Source: Siphonodentalium dalli
Lineage: Eukaryota > Mollusca > Scaphopoda > Gadilida > Siphonodentaliidae
DNA: 64,000 nt
NCBI GenBank assembly: GCA_032622095.1
Contig: CP136069.1
Coordinates: forward strand, 201,856,690 to 201,920,689
Reading direction: 5' to 3'
Below are positions 12,301 to 23,300 of the stretch, one piece after another (within the stretch, counting starts at the first letter, position 1; every line of letters begins with the position of its first letter). The position numbers and the translations under genes are program-made. Below the pieces are notes generated by a model. The model was not told the DNA's origin, searched no databases, and worked only from the letters and a program-made list of their open reading frames with translations.

Positions 12301-13396
12301 TTAGGTCAGGATGAAATATAGGTAAAATTGCGTATGCGTTAGTTGCATCACTGTTTATACTTATATTTGTTCCGGTTTTAATTAAACATTCCTACGGACA
12401 ACCAATCAGACATATGTAGCCATGCGCGATATGTTGCCATACCATTAACATAACCCACCATCTTCAAAGCATTATACATGTATACAGCGTGACCAATTTA
12501 CCATGTTTCGATATCCCCTAAACGGACATGGCTCATTCGAAATTCCATATTGTGTCTATACGTAATTTGGAAGGAGGCACAAGAAAGGTTGACAAATACA
12601 CGAAATATTGATATACCCGCCTCATATGCTCTAAAAAAATGCTATGGTCACATCCATTTTCCAACTGTTTTAATTTATGTTCGCGCAAAAGTGAAATAAA
12701 CGCTCTTTAGTTCTGGCATATCAGGAATAGGCTAACACGGAACATTTTTTATGTTCCAAGACGTGCACATGGATTTGTTATTGTTGGGACCCAAACACCG
12801 TGCACAAAGTTGAACGTTTATGAATGACGTCAATGCATCTAATGCTCGTAAAATGTAGTTCAAGTATTTATCTACCTATTTCGATACAGGAAAAAATTCA
12901 AAACCGAATGTTATGTGTATTTTGGAGCACAAACCGCCAACTGGCTTTAAATACTACTTTAAACATAGCATCATGCGGATGCGCATGCGCGAGATTGAAT
13001 ACGGAAGTTACATTATCGAATACATGCGCCAAATTGGCTTACGGTCGACGAATCGTCTGCATGAACTATTCAGTTGCCAGATCACCTGATCCCTTATTAT
13101 AATGGTGTAATTTAGAACAGCCAACCACCGACTCCCCATTGAAAAAGGACGATGGCAGAATTTTGCATCTGGTCGGCGAAAATTCAACTCGGGGAAAATT
13201 ATTGTTTGCAGTTTTCATGTTCGTATTCTAAAATATTCTCACATTGCTTCGAGAAAAAAGTGAAAATAATTTCTCCACAAATAGTTTGACTGGATTTGAC
13301 TGGATTATAGGCTACTGACTTCCGAAAGTGTTTAATTGACGCCTATATTTGCCTGGAGTTAGACCTCTAGATGATAGGAAGTGCCAGTTTTCACTT
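12301..13396. other. Intergenic, no gene seen
   Basis: No recognisable coding sequence. A 92-codon open frame at 12824-13102 (+) lacks a domain. A CRE-like TGACGTCA sits near 12822. Confidence 0.5.
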
Positions 13397-13861
13397 TTAA
13401 CCCTTTACCCAACAAACCGGCCAAAACCGGCCAAATAAAGCTTCAACAGCCTAAAATATCTTGGGTCTGTCTCAATAGAACCATACAAATATGGATATCA
13501 TTGGAACCGGCCCATTGACCACATTGTGATGGTTATAGTTATGCCATGTGCCAATGCATTCTCTTATATATGCGAGTCGACCATAGGTCGCCTCGTATAT
13601 ATAAGAGAATGCATTGGTCTAAAAAAAATCTTTTTTTAACACTTTTTACCATTTTTTCTTACATTCTTTAACAATTTTATAATTTTGTCTTACATTTTTT
13701 AACAATTTTAATAATATTTTTCTACATTCTTTGACAATTTTATCATTTTTAATATGTGTTAAGCCAATGCATTCTCTTATTTATGCGAGGCGACCTATGG
13801 TCGACTCGCATATATAAGAGAATGCATTGGCACAGGGCCGTTATGTTGGGTAAAGGGTTAA
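13397..13861. mobile_element. TTAA-flanked MITE, family A copy 1
   Basis: The body 13401-13857 starts CCCTTTACCCAACA and ends TGTTGGGTAAAGGG. It is flanked on both sides by TTAA (13397-13400, 13858-13861). Ends of the form CCC...GGG with a TTAA duplication are the hallmark of piggyBac-superfamily elements. There is no transposase. Inside, a 67-bp hairpin (13551-13617) and its inverted partner (13764-13830) flank an AT-rich centre with repeated ACATTCTTTAACAATTTT-like phrases. Between the left end and the first hairpin lies about 140 bp shared with the copies at 17511 and 25526. Confidence 0.88.
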
Positions 13862-14004
13862 ACAACTCAAATCCCGAATTAGTACAAGTACTCAATATCC
13901 AATTCCAGTCTGTATGTTAGCACTAAACCCCCTTTCACTCAAACGGAATTGTCTGACAGCCATAATAAATTATGTGTCTGAAAAGTACACCCAATAAAAT
14001 AATT

Positions 14005-15000
14005 ATGGGTACCCAACTGTCAATCAAGGTGGATGAATCTGGAGTCCTTAAATTACTTGCAAATCTCAAAACCAACAAGATAACATAAATTACCAAAAAC
14101 TGCTGTATGAAATAACACCACCATTAGCATTGCTCATCCATAAAGCACTCGAAATCGGGTCGATACCAACTATCTCAAACTATCGACCAATCACTTTAGC
14201 ATGCATCATATGCAAAATTACCTAACATAGTATTGCTTCTAACCGCAGAAATTCAGCATTCCCCGATATCAACTGCCATTTTGGACGCCATGTTGAATTG
14301 AGAAGTTTCCCCAATGCGGATTTACTGGATTTTGTACACGTTGCAAATTCTCCAGCATGTCAGCTGAGACCGATAACTTGGAGTTGAATTAACTCACAAT
14401 ATGTCATCCAATGAAGACATACACAGGATAACACCGAATGCCAACCAAACTCTCGGCTTTCTCAAGAGAAACATAACAACACAAAATGAAATTATCAGGA
14501 AAATAGCATATCAATCTATGGTGAGACCCAAATTAGAGGATGCGGCTTGTGTCTGGTCACCTTTTACAGCCAAAAATATTGATGTAATTGAGAAAGTACA
14601 GAATATGGCTGTAATATTGACCAAAAACGAATACTCAAGATATGAAAGTGTCTCAGTCTTGACATCAGACGTATATTCAAAATCGTTACCATCTAGAAAA
14701 CAACCGTGTCCCTTTAAAACAAAAACATTCATAACCATGTAGCAATGCCAATTCAAGCTTATCTTGAGAAACCAAATAGAACAATGCGATACCTCTATCA
14801 TGGAACATTCCGCCGCATGCACACAGGTCCAACGTATTTCAGATGTTCATTCTTTCCGGTAACTGAAATTCTCTGGAACAGTCTAAATTCCGACCTGATC
14901 ACACTCTTCGATCCTGATACAATCAGGAAGACTGTTTATCAGCAAATCACATATCTGGCTCATATATGTGACCCGTCATTACAAAACTAGTCGTAAGTCG
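14005..15000 (+). pseudogene. Second Jockey/CR1-group LINE remnant with internal deletions
   Basis: The first frame (14005-14088) reads ...GVLKLLANLKTNKIT, the segment just before RT domain 1. The next (about 14108-14236) reads ITPPLALLIHKALEIG and then SNYRPITLACIICKI, which is RT domains 1-2 with about 15 residues missing between them. After a gap containing LLDFVH, the catalytic palm (A and YADD boxes) is absent. The frame resumes at 14401-14742 with NANQTLGFLKRN and YQSMVRPKLEDAACVW, the post-RT region, and finishes in a third frame with SFFPVTEILWNSLNSD (to 14990). The family's usual order is kept, but the core is deleted and frames are broken. An insertion at 14967-15374 interrupts the 3' end. 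Confidence 0.82.
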
Positions 15001-15374
15001 AAAAATATTTTATTTGAGTTACGTGCTACACGTTATATAGTGTGATAAGAGCTTTGCATAGGTCGCACACTTAATGTGTTGTTGTTGTCCAAAGTTATAG
15101 GATTTTGAATATAAACCGATTCCAGAGATAATCAGAGATAATCGCATTTAAAGACAAACAAATTAGTTAAATTCTTAATAAACATACACCACTATATGTC
15201 CAAATTACAAATGCACATTAATAGACACAAACTTCACTTTATGCTACTTTATGTCGACAGAGTAGAACTAAATACAAATGTGTCTAAAAAGAAATTTACG
15301 GATATTTTGGCATTTTTTTTTTATATTTTATGTATTTACTCAGTATTGTAAGTCCCGACTTACGACTGGTTTTG
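14967..15374. mobile_element. 408-bp insertion with inverted CAGTCGTAAGTCG-type ends
   Basis: The left end reads GTGACCCGTCATTACAAAAC then TAGTCGTAAGTCG; the right end closes CCCGACTTACGACTGGTTTTG-like. These match, in degenerate form, the outer ends of MITE family B at 27896 and 60644. The insertion sits in the 3' end of the LINE remnant. It is flanked by two copies of ATATCTGGCTCATATA (14951-14966 and 15375-15390). The hairpin core found in other family B copies is absent. Confidence 0.65.
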
Positions 15375-15390
15375 ATATCTGGCTCATATA

Positions 15391-16531
15391 GGATAATTCT
15401 GTTAACTCGATGTTTTAAACTGTTTTAAATTCTCCTCTGTAAGATAAATATAAACCTCAACTATTATATCTCTGTGCTCTCCAATGTGTTTCACGTGCTA
15501 ACATGTGTGTACTGATGTACATAATCTCCGAAAGGAGGTATTCAGAACCAGGAGATAGATATATACAATCATTTGACTATAGAGTTGCATCTAATAATAA
15601 CTCACGGTAGGGAATCACGTAGTTTCGAGGTTGGTGAGTACCACGCATACAAAATGGCCGATGGTAGTGCAAACGCACACAAAATGATATATGAGGAACT
15701 GACACAAAACATAGAATTTGACTGTTACGAGCATATGCTAGTTTATTTTTGAAACAAGTTGATACCTTATCTGTTCGAAAATAGTCGGTGGTTTTCTCTA
15801 ACATTCTGACCAGTTGCCAGTCGGAGGTGCGTGGAACACACCAGTCCATGCCTCCAGGGGAATCCTTCGACTGACAATATTGGTCAGAATGTTAGAGCAA
15901 ACAAATATGAATTTGGACACATATGAGGTATCAGCTTGTTTGAAAAATAGCATAGCATCTGCTCTTAACTGACAACATACTATGTAACATTTTACCCAAA
16001 TACTAATTTCCCTTCTGCGTTTTTGTACCCAACTTTGGGTGTTTAATTACTTAATTATTGGATCAATTCAACTAATTTATTACCACTGACGTTGGTTTAA
16101 GTTAATTTCGTTCGCGACAGTATATTCATACATATCTGGTAAAACATAGCTCATTTTGTTCGACGGACAACAATAATTATGCCAAGGTGGACATTGCCTA
16201 AATTATAGTAAACTGGCTGGGATCCCGGCGTCATATCTTAGTTTATTTACCTTTTTCCCGTTTCTACTCGCGTTTTCGATCGTCTCGGTCAGTTTAAATG
16301 AGTAATACTCGTCAACTCGAACCCACGTGACTCCCCACCGTGTAACTGGCTCGTTGACAGCCATAAAGCATCAACTCCGAAAAATGCTCATATATACATG
16401 TACTTCTCTGCAATATTACATAAACACGCCTTCTCTGATATATTTACCAAACGCACAACCGAACAAGACACCCGGCAAAAGCACCCACCTTTTTAAAAAC
16501 GCCAAGAACACCTTGATCCCTTCAGTTTTGA
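15391..16531. other. Intergenic, no gene seen
   Basis: No recognisable coding or repeat structure. Open frames at 15577-15849 (-) and 16327-16587 (+) have no family features; the latter runs into the duplication that follows. Confidence 0.5.
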
Positions 16532-17160
16532 GGATTTTGAGGGTTAATAATAATAATAACATCGACCGTGCACGCGTCAACGAGTAAATATATGGAATTC
16601 ACACTCAGATGTATTGCACTACAACGCATCACCAACATATACTGTCCGAAAACACACGAAGACACCCGGGCACCCCCGGGCTCTCTTATATAGCCAATAT
16701 CGGTAATTGCGGGGTTAATATCACCGGCCGGAGTCGAGCGAGCAAGTAAAATGTTCTAGGTTGACCTCGTGGGGTATGTTTCTACGTTATAACGTCGAAA
16801 TATAGTGACCACGGGCCCATGGGCGCGCCTGGGTGGTCCCGGGCTCTTTTTGTTTATATGGTATTTTACCGGATTTTGAGGGTTAATAATAAAAACATCG
16901 GCCGTGGACGTGTCAACGAGTCAATATATGGAATTCACACTCAGGTGTATGTCCGAAAACACACGAAGACACCCGTAATCCCCCGCGCTCTCTTAGCCAA
17001 TATCGGCATTTGTGGGGTTAATAACACCGACCGGAGACGAGCGAGCGAGTCAAATCCTCTAGGTTGCCCTCGGGTAGTATGTCGCTACCTTATAACGTCG
17101 ATATATAGTGTCCACGTGCCCGTGTGGGTGCCCGGGCGGTCCATGGCGGTGCCGGGCAGT
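16532..17160 (+). repeat. Two-copy tandem duplication, GC-richer than its surroundings
   Basis: Units at about 16532-16850 and 16871-17160 share GATTTTGAGGGTTAATAAT, CAACGAGT, ATATATGGAATTCACACTCA, TGTCCGAAAACACACGAAGA, AGCCAATATCGG, GGGGTTAATA, CTAGGTTG and CTTATAACGTCGA-like phrases in the same order. The first unit has an extra stretch near 16613-16640. Divergence is moderate. The block stands out from the AT-rich flanks. No protein family or RNA gene could be recognised. Confidence 0.75.
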
Positions 17161-17506
17161 CATTAGTCACACCGTTATATACTTATGTAAACGGCATACT
17201 TGTTCAAATATATAATGTATATCTATTCATTATTGTATGAATATCTCTTCAGGCCAACACTTGACCGACTTCTTAGCTGTATCGAGACTAGATAATGTGT
17301 GATTGATCCACATGGACGCGCCCTATAGTATAATTATATATACAGCTGCATGTTCGGATGATTATAAATGGCATGCTGATAAAACGCATATTAGGTTGTA
17401 TTTACAATTGCGCGATGAATAGGTTTGTAACTCACAAGTACCTGATGAGCTGCCCATGCATGTAAAGGATTTAACCACTAAACGCGGGATGTGTGATTGC
17501 GTTCAT
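17161..17506. other. Intergenic, no gene seen
   Basis: Unique-looking AT-rich sequence with no supported feature. Confidence 0.5.
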
Positions 17507-17964
17507 TTAACCAACAGAACGGCCCTATGCCAATGCATTCTCTTATATATGCGAGTCGACCATAGGTCGCCTCGCATATATAAGAGAATGCATTGGCTTA
17601 ACACATATTAAACAATGATAAAATTGTCAAAGAATGTAGAAAATTATTATAAAATTTGTTACAAAATGTAAGAAAAAATTATAAAATTGTTAAAGAATGT
17701 AAGAAAAAATGGTAAAAAGTGTTAAAAAAAGATTTGTTTAGGCCAATGCATTCTCTTATATATGCGAGGCGACCTATGGTCGACTCGCATATATAAGAGA
17801 ATGCATTGGCACAGGGCATAACTGTAACCATCACAATGTGGTCAATGAACCAGTTTCAATGATATCCATATTTGTATGGTGTTAGTGAGACAGACCGAAG
17901 ATATTTCAGGCTGTTGAAGCTTTATTTGGGCGTTTTTGGCCGTTTTTGTTGGGTAAAGGGTTAA
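17507..17964. mobile_element. TTAA-flanked MITE, family A copy 2 (inverted, one end truncated)
   Basis: The right end is TGTTGGGTAAAGGG followed by TTAA (17961-17964). The left side has TTAA (17507-17510) followed directly by CCAACAGAACGG, so about nine terminal bases of the consensus are missing there. Hairpins lie at 17530-17596 and 17743-17809. The 140-bp internal segment is present on the right side, so the element is in the opposite orientation to the copy at 13401. Confidence 0.85.
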
Positions 17965-18913
17965 ACCGGAATTTCTGCGCTGAAATATCCGAGTTTTGTT
18001 AAATGAATTGATACAAAAATCGCAATCGCCCTGAACCAATTGAGGCGTCACGCCTACGGTTTTCGCCGGTGCACCGTTATATATCGACAAGTGCACTGGC
18101 ATTGTTGTCAGTAAGTGCGTTTGAACTTCGGCGAGGTGGGTGGAGGCATACTACAATCCATTTTACTAAGAAATTCATTAATAAATTTCCAGAGGAAATT
18201 ATTATTCAACATTATATCCTGGTGCAAATATGTTAATATTTGACCTAAATATTCATACAATTATGTTCATATTGGACTTATTTGATTCTGAAATAAACCC
18301 CTATATTGGACTTATGTCCGATAGTACGTTGTATGAATACATTATAAAGAGCGTACATCTGGTAAGTCGATTTTGGTTCAAAAAGACATAACCAAATAAA
18401 GCCGACATGGGCTTATTTATGTCTTTGAAATAAGTTCAATACCAGATTATTTTCAGGAGAATTGGCTAAAAATTGCGACAAACAGATCGTGTTGTCGATG
18501 CATGTTTGTGGTGGGGTGGTGTGGGTATAATTACGACGATTCACTGATTGGGACAATGTCTAGATATCTGTTTTGCCCTTGTTGAAAATTTAAAAGTTCA
18601 TATAATTTTGAATTAGATTGATATCAGTAATATTTTACTAACTAATTGAAGGTTTTCATTACTGGTTATTTCCTGGTTTATTGTTCACACCCTCTAAATT
18701 TAAAACTTTCCATAATGATAAAATATGTATATCTTTTAATATTCATTTAAAGTGATAGAATAATTAAAATGGGTGCTGTACACACAATACGGTCATTTAT
18801 GGGGCCATCTCCTTTTATACTCAACGGAATATGTGCAACTCGAGGCATAAATTAATTTTCATCAAAATGCCATGATGTTTTCATCGGTCGTAGAACCCAT
18901 GAGTGTATTTTGT
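17965..18913. other. Intergenic, no gene seen
   Basis: No coding or structural feature supported. There is a weak dyad of ATTCATACAA around 18250 and TTGTATGAAT around 18330. Confidence 0.5.
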
Positions 18914-18915
18914 TA

Positions 18916-19371
18916 TAGGTTACACTGGTGTAAATGTTTTCCATAGGCCTCAGTGCTAACGTTTTAGCGTATGCTGTTGGCTATATGAACCATGGGTCCA
19001 ATTTTTTTTTTTAATCTGAAAAATTGACATTTCGGGAAACTTTTTACACAAAAAAATCATATCTGTCTAGCAGGGAATTCGCCTTTAAATCTTGTGTTTT
19101 CGTAACTAGTGTCAGATCCGCATAAAAAAATACTGTCATATTTTAGACCACACCAACAAATTCAAACTTCGCTACAAAGGGTTAATTCCTGTGCCAATGG
19201 CTATCTTACCTATGGGAAATCATAGGGAAGAGGTGTGATGATTTTTTTTATGCAAAAAGCACACAAGGCTATTGACCAATCAGGGCCCAGTGTCTATTTT
19301 ATTCTCTCCTATATATTCCTCCCGCATCCGCTAGAGGTCTCTCCGAACCTTATTTACACCAGTGTAACCTA
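18916..19371 (+). mobile_element. 454-bp TIR repeat, copy 1 of a direct pair
   Basis: The repeat begins AGGTTACACTGGTGTAAAT and ends with the exact inverse, ATTTACACCAGTGTAACCT. It is nearly identical to 20270-20725: I count about four substitutions in 454 bases (for example GAAAAATT against GATAAATT). The terminal repeat is itself a near palindrome (TTACAC-TG-GTGTAA). No protein is encoded. Confidence 0.88.
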
Positions 19372-20269
19372 AAGCGATAGCCCGCTTTTTCGCGGAATAA
19401 TTGTAACACCCTACATTTTTTCAGAATTGCCCATGAATGAAAAAAATGTGTTCAAAAATAATATCACTTCTGTGGTTCTTTATTTATCACACACAATTTA
19501 ACCCCACTCTCTGTAACACATTATTCATCAAAAAAGCACATTTTTCCACCACAAGTCATATTCAGGCCCCATTTTCACACAGTTTTTGGGGTCTGGTGTT
19601 GCAAACTTGGATCAGCTATGGAAGACTGTACAAGATCCTTTCCATGAGAGAACTTCTGGTGATGTGAGGTCATTGAGTCCAGATCTGATCAGCTGAGCAT
19701 CAAGCACATGACTTTATCAGCACATGGAAGACTAAAATATGACATTTTCAGGTCTGCAAGGGTGATCCAAGATAACTGGATGTGGGTGTATATTGAATTA
19801 GTTGAACAAAGATATGCTCTCTTTGAAATGCTGAAGCATTTTCTTAAATGTGTCCAAGTTTTAGTGCTATTAACCTTCAAATGGCCATACCCACCAGTGA
19901 AAATGAGACACTTTTATTATATATATCTGTATATCACTGGCTATAAAATCCAAAATACTTGTTAGATTAGCTTCTTATAACAATTGGTATGTGTGTCATT
20001 GACATGCTCATGTAATGGGTAATTTGCATTATCATGTGACAATTACCACCTTGAAATTTTTTGAAAATACCTTGAAAAATTGGCATTTTTTATGAAAAAT
20101 CATACCATTTTTTTGGCCGATGGAAGTGAAAGAAGACATCAGCAGCAAGAATAGCCACACCATGCATGGGAGATTCATTGGACTGAAAGACCAGGCTGTG
20201 AAAAATGCATTAAAATACTTTAAAGTGACTCCCAGGAATCAAAAATGCCAAAAAGTTCATTTTTCCCTT
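19372..20269. other. 900-bp spacer between the twin 454-bp repeats
   Basis: AT-rich, with poly-T and poly-A patches. Short open frames exist at 19437-19667 (+) and 19708-19965 (+), but neither has a recognisable domain. There is no primer-binding site after copy 1 and no polypurine tract before copy 2, so it does not look like the body of an LTR retrotransposon. Confidence 0.55.
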
Positions 20270-20725
20270 TAGGTTACACTGGTGTAAATGTTTTCCATAG
20301 GCCTCAGTGCTAACGTTTTAGCGTATGCTGTTGGCTATATGAACCATGGGTCCAATTTTTTTTTTTAATCTGATAAATTGACATTTCGGGAAACTTTTTA
20401 CACAAAAAAATCATATCTGTCTAGCAGGGAATTCGCCTTTAAATCTTGTGTTTTCGTAACTAGTGTCAGATCCGCATAAAAAAATACTGTCATATTTTAG
20501 ACCACACCAACAAATTCAAACTTCACTACAAAGGGTGAATTCCTGTGCCAATGGCTATCTTACCTATGGGAAATCATAGGGAAGAGGTGTGATGATTTTT
20601 TTTATGCAAAAAGCACACAAGGCTATTGACCAATCAGGGCCCAGTGTCTATTTTATTCTCTCCTATATATTCCTCCCGCATCCGCTAGAGGTCTCTCCGA
20701 ACCTTATTTACACCAGTGTAACCTA
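20270..20725 (+). mobile_element. 454-bp TIR repeat, copy 2 of a direct pair
   Basis: Same length, orientation and terminal repeats as copy 1. The outer sides of the pair carry TA (18914-18915 and 20726-20727), while the inner flanks (AA after copy 1, TT before copy 2) do not. This is what would be expected if the 1.8 kb pair had moved as one unit into a TA target, but two bases are weak evidence. Confidence 0.88.
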
Positions 20726-20860
20726 TAATGCATGGCTCAAATTTAGTCATTTGTTGCATACGACTTGATTCATAAATTAATCTTCATTACAACCACCAAG
20801 TCGTGTAAATCGATCAAAGAGCACATGAGTGTGTTTTTGAACTCATACATGGTTCAATTC

Positions 20861-21047
20861 CAATTGTTTTATCATTTTTTTTAAATAAATGTTTCTTACA
20901 ATTTTTAGGACATAAAACAATTGTTAGGCCAATACATTCTCTTATATATGCTAGACGACCTATGGTCGACTCGCATATATAAGAGAATGCATGGGCACAG
21001 GGTAAAAACAATCCCGACTTACGACTGGATTTGATATGGCGGGTCAC
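20861..21047. mobile_element. MITE family B, truncated copy
   Basis: Only the right portion survives. A piece of AT-rich interior is followed by the right hairpin (20929-20995) and the outer end ...CCCGACTTACGACTGGATTT, then GATATGGCGGGTCAC (to 21047), followed by ATAT. The left outer end and left hairpin are missing. Confidence 0.8.
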
Positions 21048-21680
21048 ATATGCACATTGAAAAGTAATGAAAACGGTACTACTTGAACAAGACCGACATT
21101 ACCTGGTCCATAAAATTCCATTTGGTTCCCCGGATTTTTATTGTCCAATTCGTAGAGTAGTTTTTCCGCCTGTTGGAAATATCATGCATAACGCACCTTA
21201 AGGTAAATTCATAAATGTTGTATGGGGGGGGCAATTTTAGGGCAGATAGTCTAATTTTGATTTGAATATCTGATCTACGTTGACAATATTTGCCAAATTT
21301 GTAGGTGGTGAGGTAAACCACACCCATTTCCGTTTATACAGAAGTGTGGGTATTGCACATTTTAATAAAAGACAATCAGCATTAAATAATGGCCAGAGTG
21401 GCTCGACTGACATAACGGTAACGCAAGCCTCCTCTTTGTCACGACATGCATATGATTGTGATCACCCAATAATTTATCTAGTAACCACAGGTAACAACAG
21501 GTACATAAGATTATATTTATCAGTTCAGGGCATTCATAAATGGCCAGCGCCGCTTTCATCGCCCGCATGTAAACACCACCGGTTTACCCGCTGGCGGACA
21601 CCGCGCGACCACAGGCGATACGCTTCGACTAACACATCTGCCGGCCGATAGATATTTACTTTTAACTCGATCAGTCATGT
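21048..21680. other. Upstream flank of the TLCD-like gene
   Basis: A 123-codon open frame at 21280-21651 (+) begins at TTG, not ATG, and has no domain, so it is not called. The stretch probably holds promoter sequence of the downstream gene, but no element other than the TATA-like box could be recognised. Confidence 0.45.
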
Positions 21681-21690
21681 GTATATATAG
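21681..21690 (+). promoter_or_regulatory. TATA-like box of the TLCD-like gene
   Basis: GTATATATAG lies 163 bases before the ATG. If used, transcription would start near 21712 and give a 5' leader of about 130 bases. AT-rich surroundings make chance matches common. Confidence 0.35.
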
Positions 21691-21843
21691 ATAAAGCGTT
21701 CCCGTTTCTATACGAGCCGAGTATGTGCTTATGGCTTTACTGTGTGGCTTGTCATGAGGAAACTAACTGTATTTACATTTTAAACACATACACACATGCA
21801 TAACATATAACAACCCGTTGATGTTGTGTTGCCGGGATTAATC

Positions 21844-22674
21844 ATGAGTCAGGAGCAATATAATATGCCATCAGGAATTCATAAAATGTCGACGGAATTA
21901 GCGCATGATGAGGACGTTTCTGTGTATGCGGGATTTCCCACGATTCTATTCTCGTTATCCGTGTGTTTTATACTGAAATTTGCATGGAGGTCTTCTACAT
22001 CACACCTTGTTTCTGAAAAAGACCGTTGGAGATGGGTGAATTTGAGTGTTTCGTGGATCCATTCGCTCACGTGCAGTACCATGCTCGCATCCTCTTATTT
22101 TTTCTACCCGGAAATGACGGATGACATGTTCGGTTTCATTAACAATTTAACTTACGCAACTCTATCGGTGTCCGCGGGGTATTTCGTTTTCGATGCAGTC
22201 GATGTTTATTTGAGTGGATCTTTTCTTAAATCGTGGGAGGTGACTGTTCATCATGTGTTTGTTATAACAACATTGATGTACAATGTGATATATCGTATAG
22301 CGATACCCTACAGTCATCTAGCTCTCGTGTGCGAATTTAACAGCATCTTTCTACATCCGAGGAAAATGTTGCAACTTCTCAAATTTGGGTTCGACCATTG
22401 GTTTTACAGAACGGTGTGTGTGTGTAATATGATAACGATGTTAATATTCCGTATCTACGCCATGTATCCCGGATTTTACCATTTGCGGAGAATTCAGCAT
22501 CAACTATCATGGTTTTATTTCTCCTTGCTGTGGCTTGCTTTTCTTATGTTGCTGATTATGCACTCTGTTCTCTTGTGGAGGTTCTACGTGAGTGATTTCA
22601 CGAAACGACCTGCTTCTAAAAAGGCATGCAACAATAATACAGAACTCAATCGAAATACTGTTAAAATGGAATAG
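21844..22674 (+). CDS. TLC-domain membrane protein, TLCD1/TLCD2-like
   Basis: An intact single-exon frame of 276 residues from the first ATG (21844, A at -3) to TAG. The frame is open six codons further upstream, but only to a GTG, so the ATG is preferred. About seven hydrophobic segments are visible: residues 28-48, 65-87, 100-123, 133-153, 157-180, 188-207 and 222-246. Family-like features are RWRWVNLSVSWIHS (61-74), GYFVFDAVD (112-120), WEVTVHHV with the HH pair (131-138) and CEFNSIFLHPRKML (163-176). The basic, asparagine-rich tail is cytosol-like. TLCD1/TLCD2 proteins of animals are about 250 residues long and limit membrane fluidity by controlling phospholipid acyl composition; a biochemical activity for this one is inference. 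Vertebrate homologues have introns, so the lack of introns suggests a retrocopy or intron loss. Alternatives are another TLC branch (TLCD3/4, CLN8-like). No partner genes are visible nearby. Confidence 0.88.
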   Translation: MSQEQYNMPSGIHKMSTELAHDEDVSVYAGFPTILFSLSVCFILKFAWRSSTSHLVSEKDRWRWVNLSVSWIHSLTCSTMLASSYFFYPEMTDDMFGFINNLTYATLSVSAGYFVFDAVDVYLSGSFLKSWEVTVHHVFVITTLMYNVIYRIAIPYSHLALVCEFNSIFLHPRKMLQLLKFGFDHWFYRTVCVCNMITMLIFRIYAMYPGFYHLRRIQHQLSWFYFSLLWLAFLMLLIMHSVLLWRFYVSDFTKRPASKKACNNNTELNRNTVKME

Positions 22675-22738
22675 TGATATTACATGCGGGGACGGGGGTC
22701 GTCAGAATCGTGGAACACGGTAGCCCAGCCACGCAACC
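22675..22738. other. 3' flank of the TLCD-like gene
   Basis: The short 3' flank contains no AATAAA before the MITE begins. The nearest clear AATAAA downstream is at about 23964, so the poly(A) site is unknown; the MITE may lie in the 3' UTR. Confidence 0.4.
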
Positions 22739-23300
22739 AGGGTTCGCGCTGCCACTTGCCAAATTTGCCAATGGCAAAAAGAATTCACATTTGGCAAAAA
22801 ATATTTTCATTTGGCAAAAGTTTTGACAAGTCACATTTTAATTCCTCAAGACAGTTGATAAATATTGGTCAATCAAAACCATTCATTTCAGGAAACTCTT
22901 ACATTATAACTATATTAGTGGTGTTTTATATGGTTTAGGAAAAGTTAACACCTCTATTAAGATGCAGTTAATCTGAGAGCATTAGTATCGATGGGTGAAG
23001 GGATTACCCGTATTTAGTGTGGTGGTGTTTACATAGCTAATCCTCTTGTGGATGGTGTGCCCTTCTGATGAAGCAACCCATCTAACATTTTGCGAGATGC
23101 GAGTATAATTATTAACTAACTGCTTTCCTATTGATATCAAAAGTGTTCAAACCGCGAGTGTTGGAACGTAAGACTTAAGGTGGGAGGAAGTGGCTCTATC
23201 GTGGATAGCATTTGGCAAATTCTAAAATGAATTTGGCCAAAAAATAATTTCGTTTGGCAAATTATTTGGCAAAAGTAAATTTCGGTCCAGCGCGGACCCT
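22739..23300. mobile_element. MITE with AGGGTTCGCGCTG-type inverted ends
   Basis: The left end reads AGGGTTCGCGCTG followed by TTGCCAAATTTGCC and repeated TTTGGCAAAA. The right end carries repeated TTTGGCAAA-type phrases then CAGCGCGGACCCT, the inverse of the left end. Flanks both contain GCAAC near the ends (before 22739 and after 23300), not cleanly aligned. No protein is encoded. It lies 65 bases after the TLCD-like stop codon. Confidence 0.72.

Noticed and set aside
18916-20725. LTR retrotransposon with 454-bp LTRs
   Set aside because: Repeats do not start TG and end CA; they carry 19-bp inverted ends, and there is no primer-binding site, polypurine tract, gag or pol between them.
21280-21651. 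123-codon frame just upstream of the TLCD-like gene
   Set aside because: Begins at TTG, no domain, and is antisense-overlapped by another short frame; more likely promoter or leader region.
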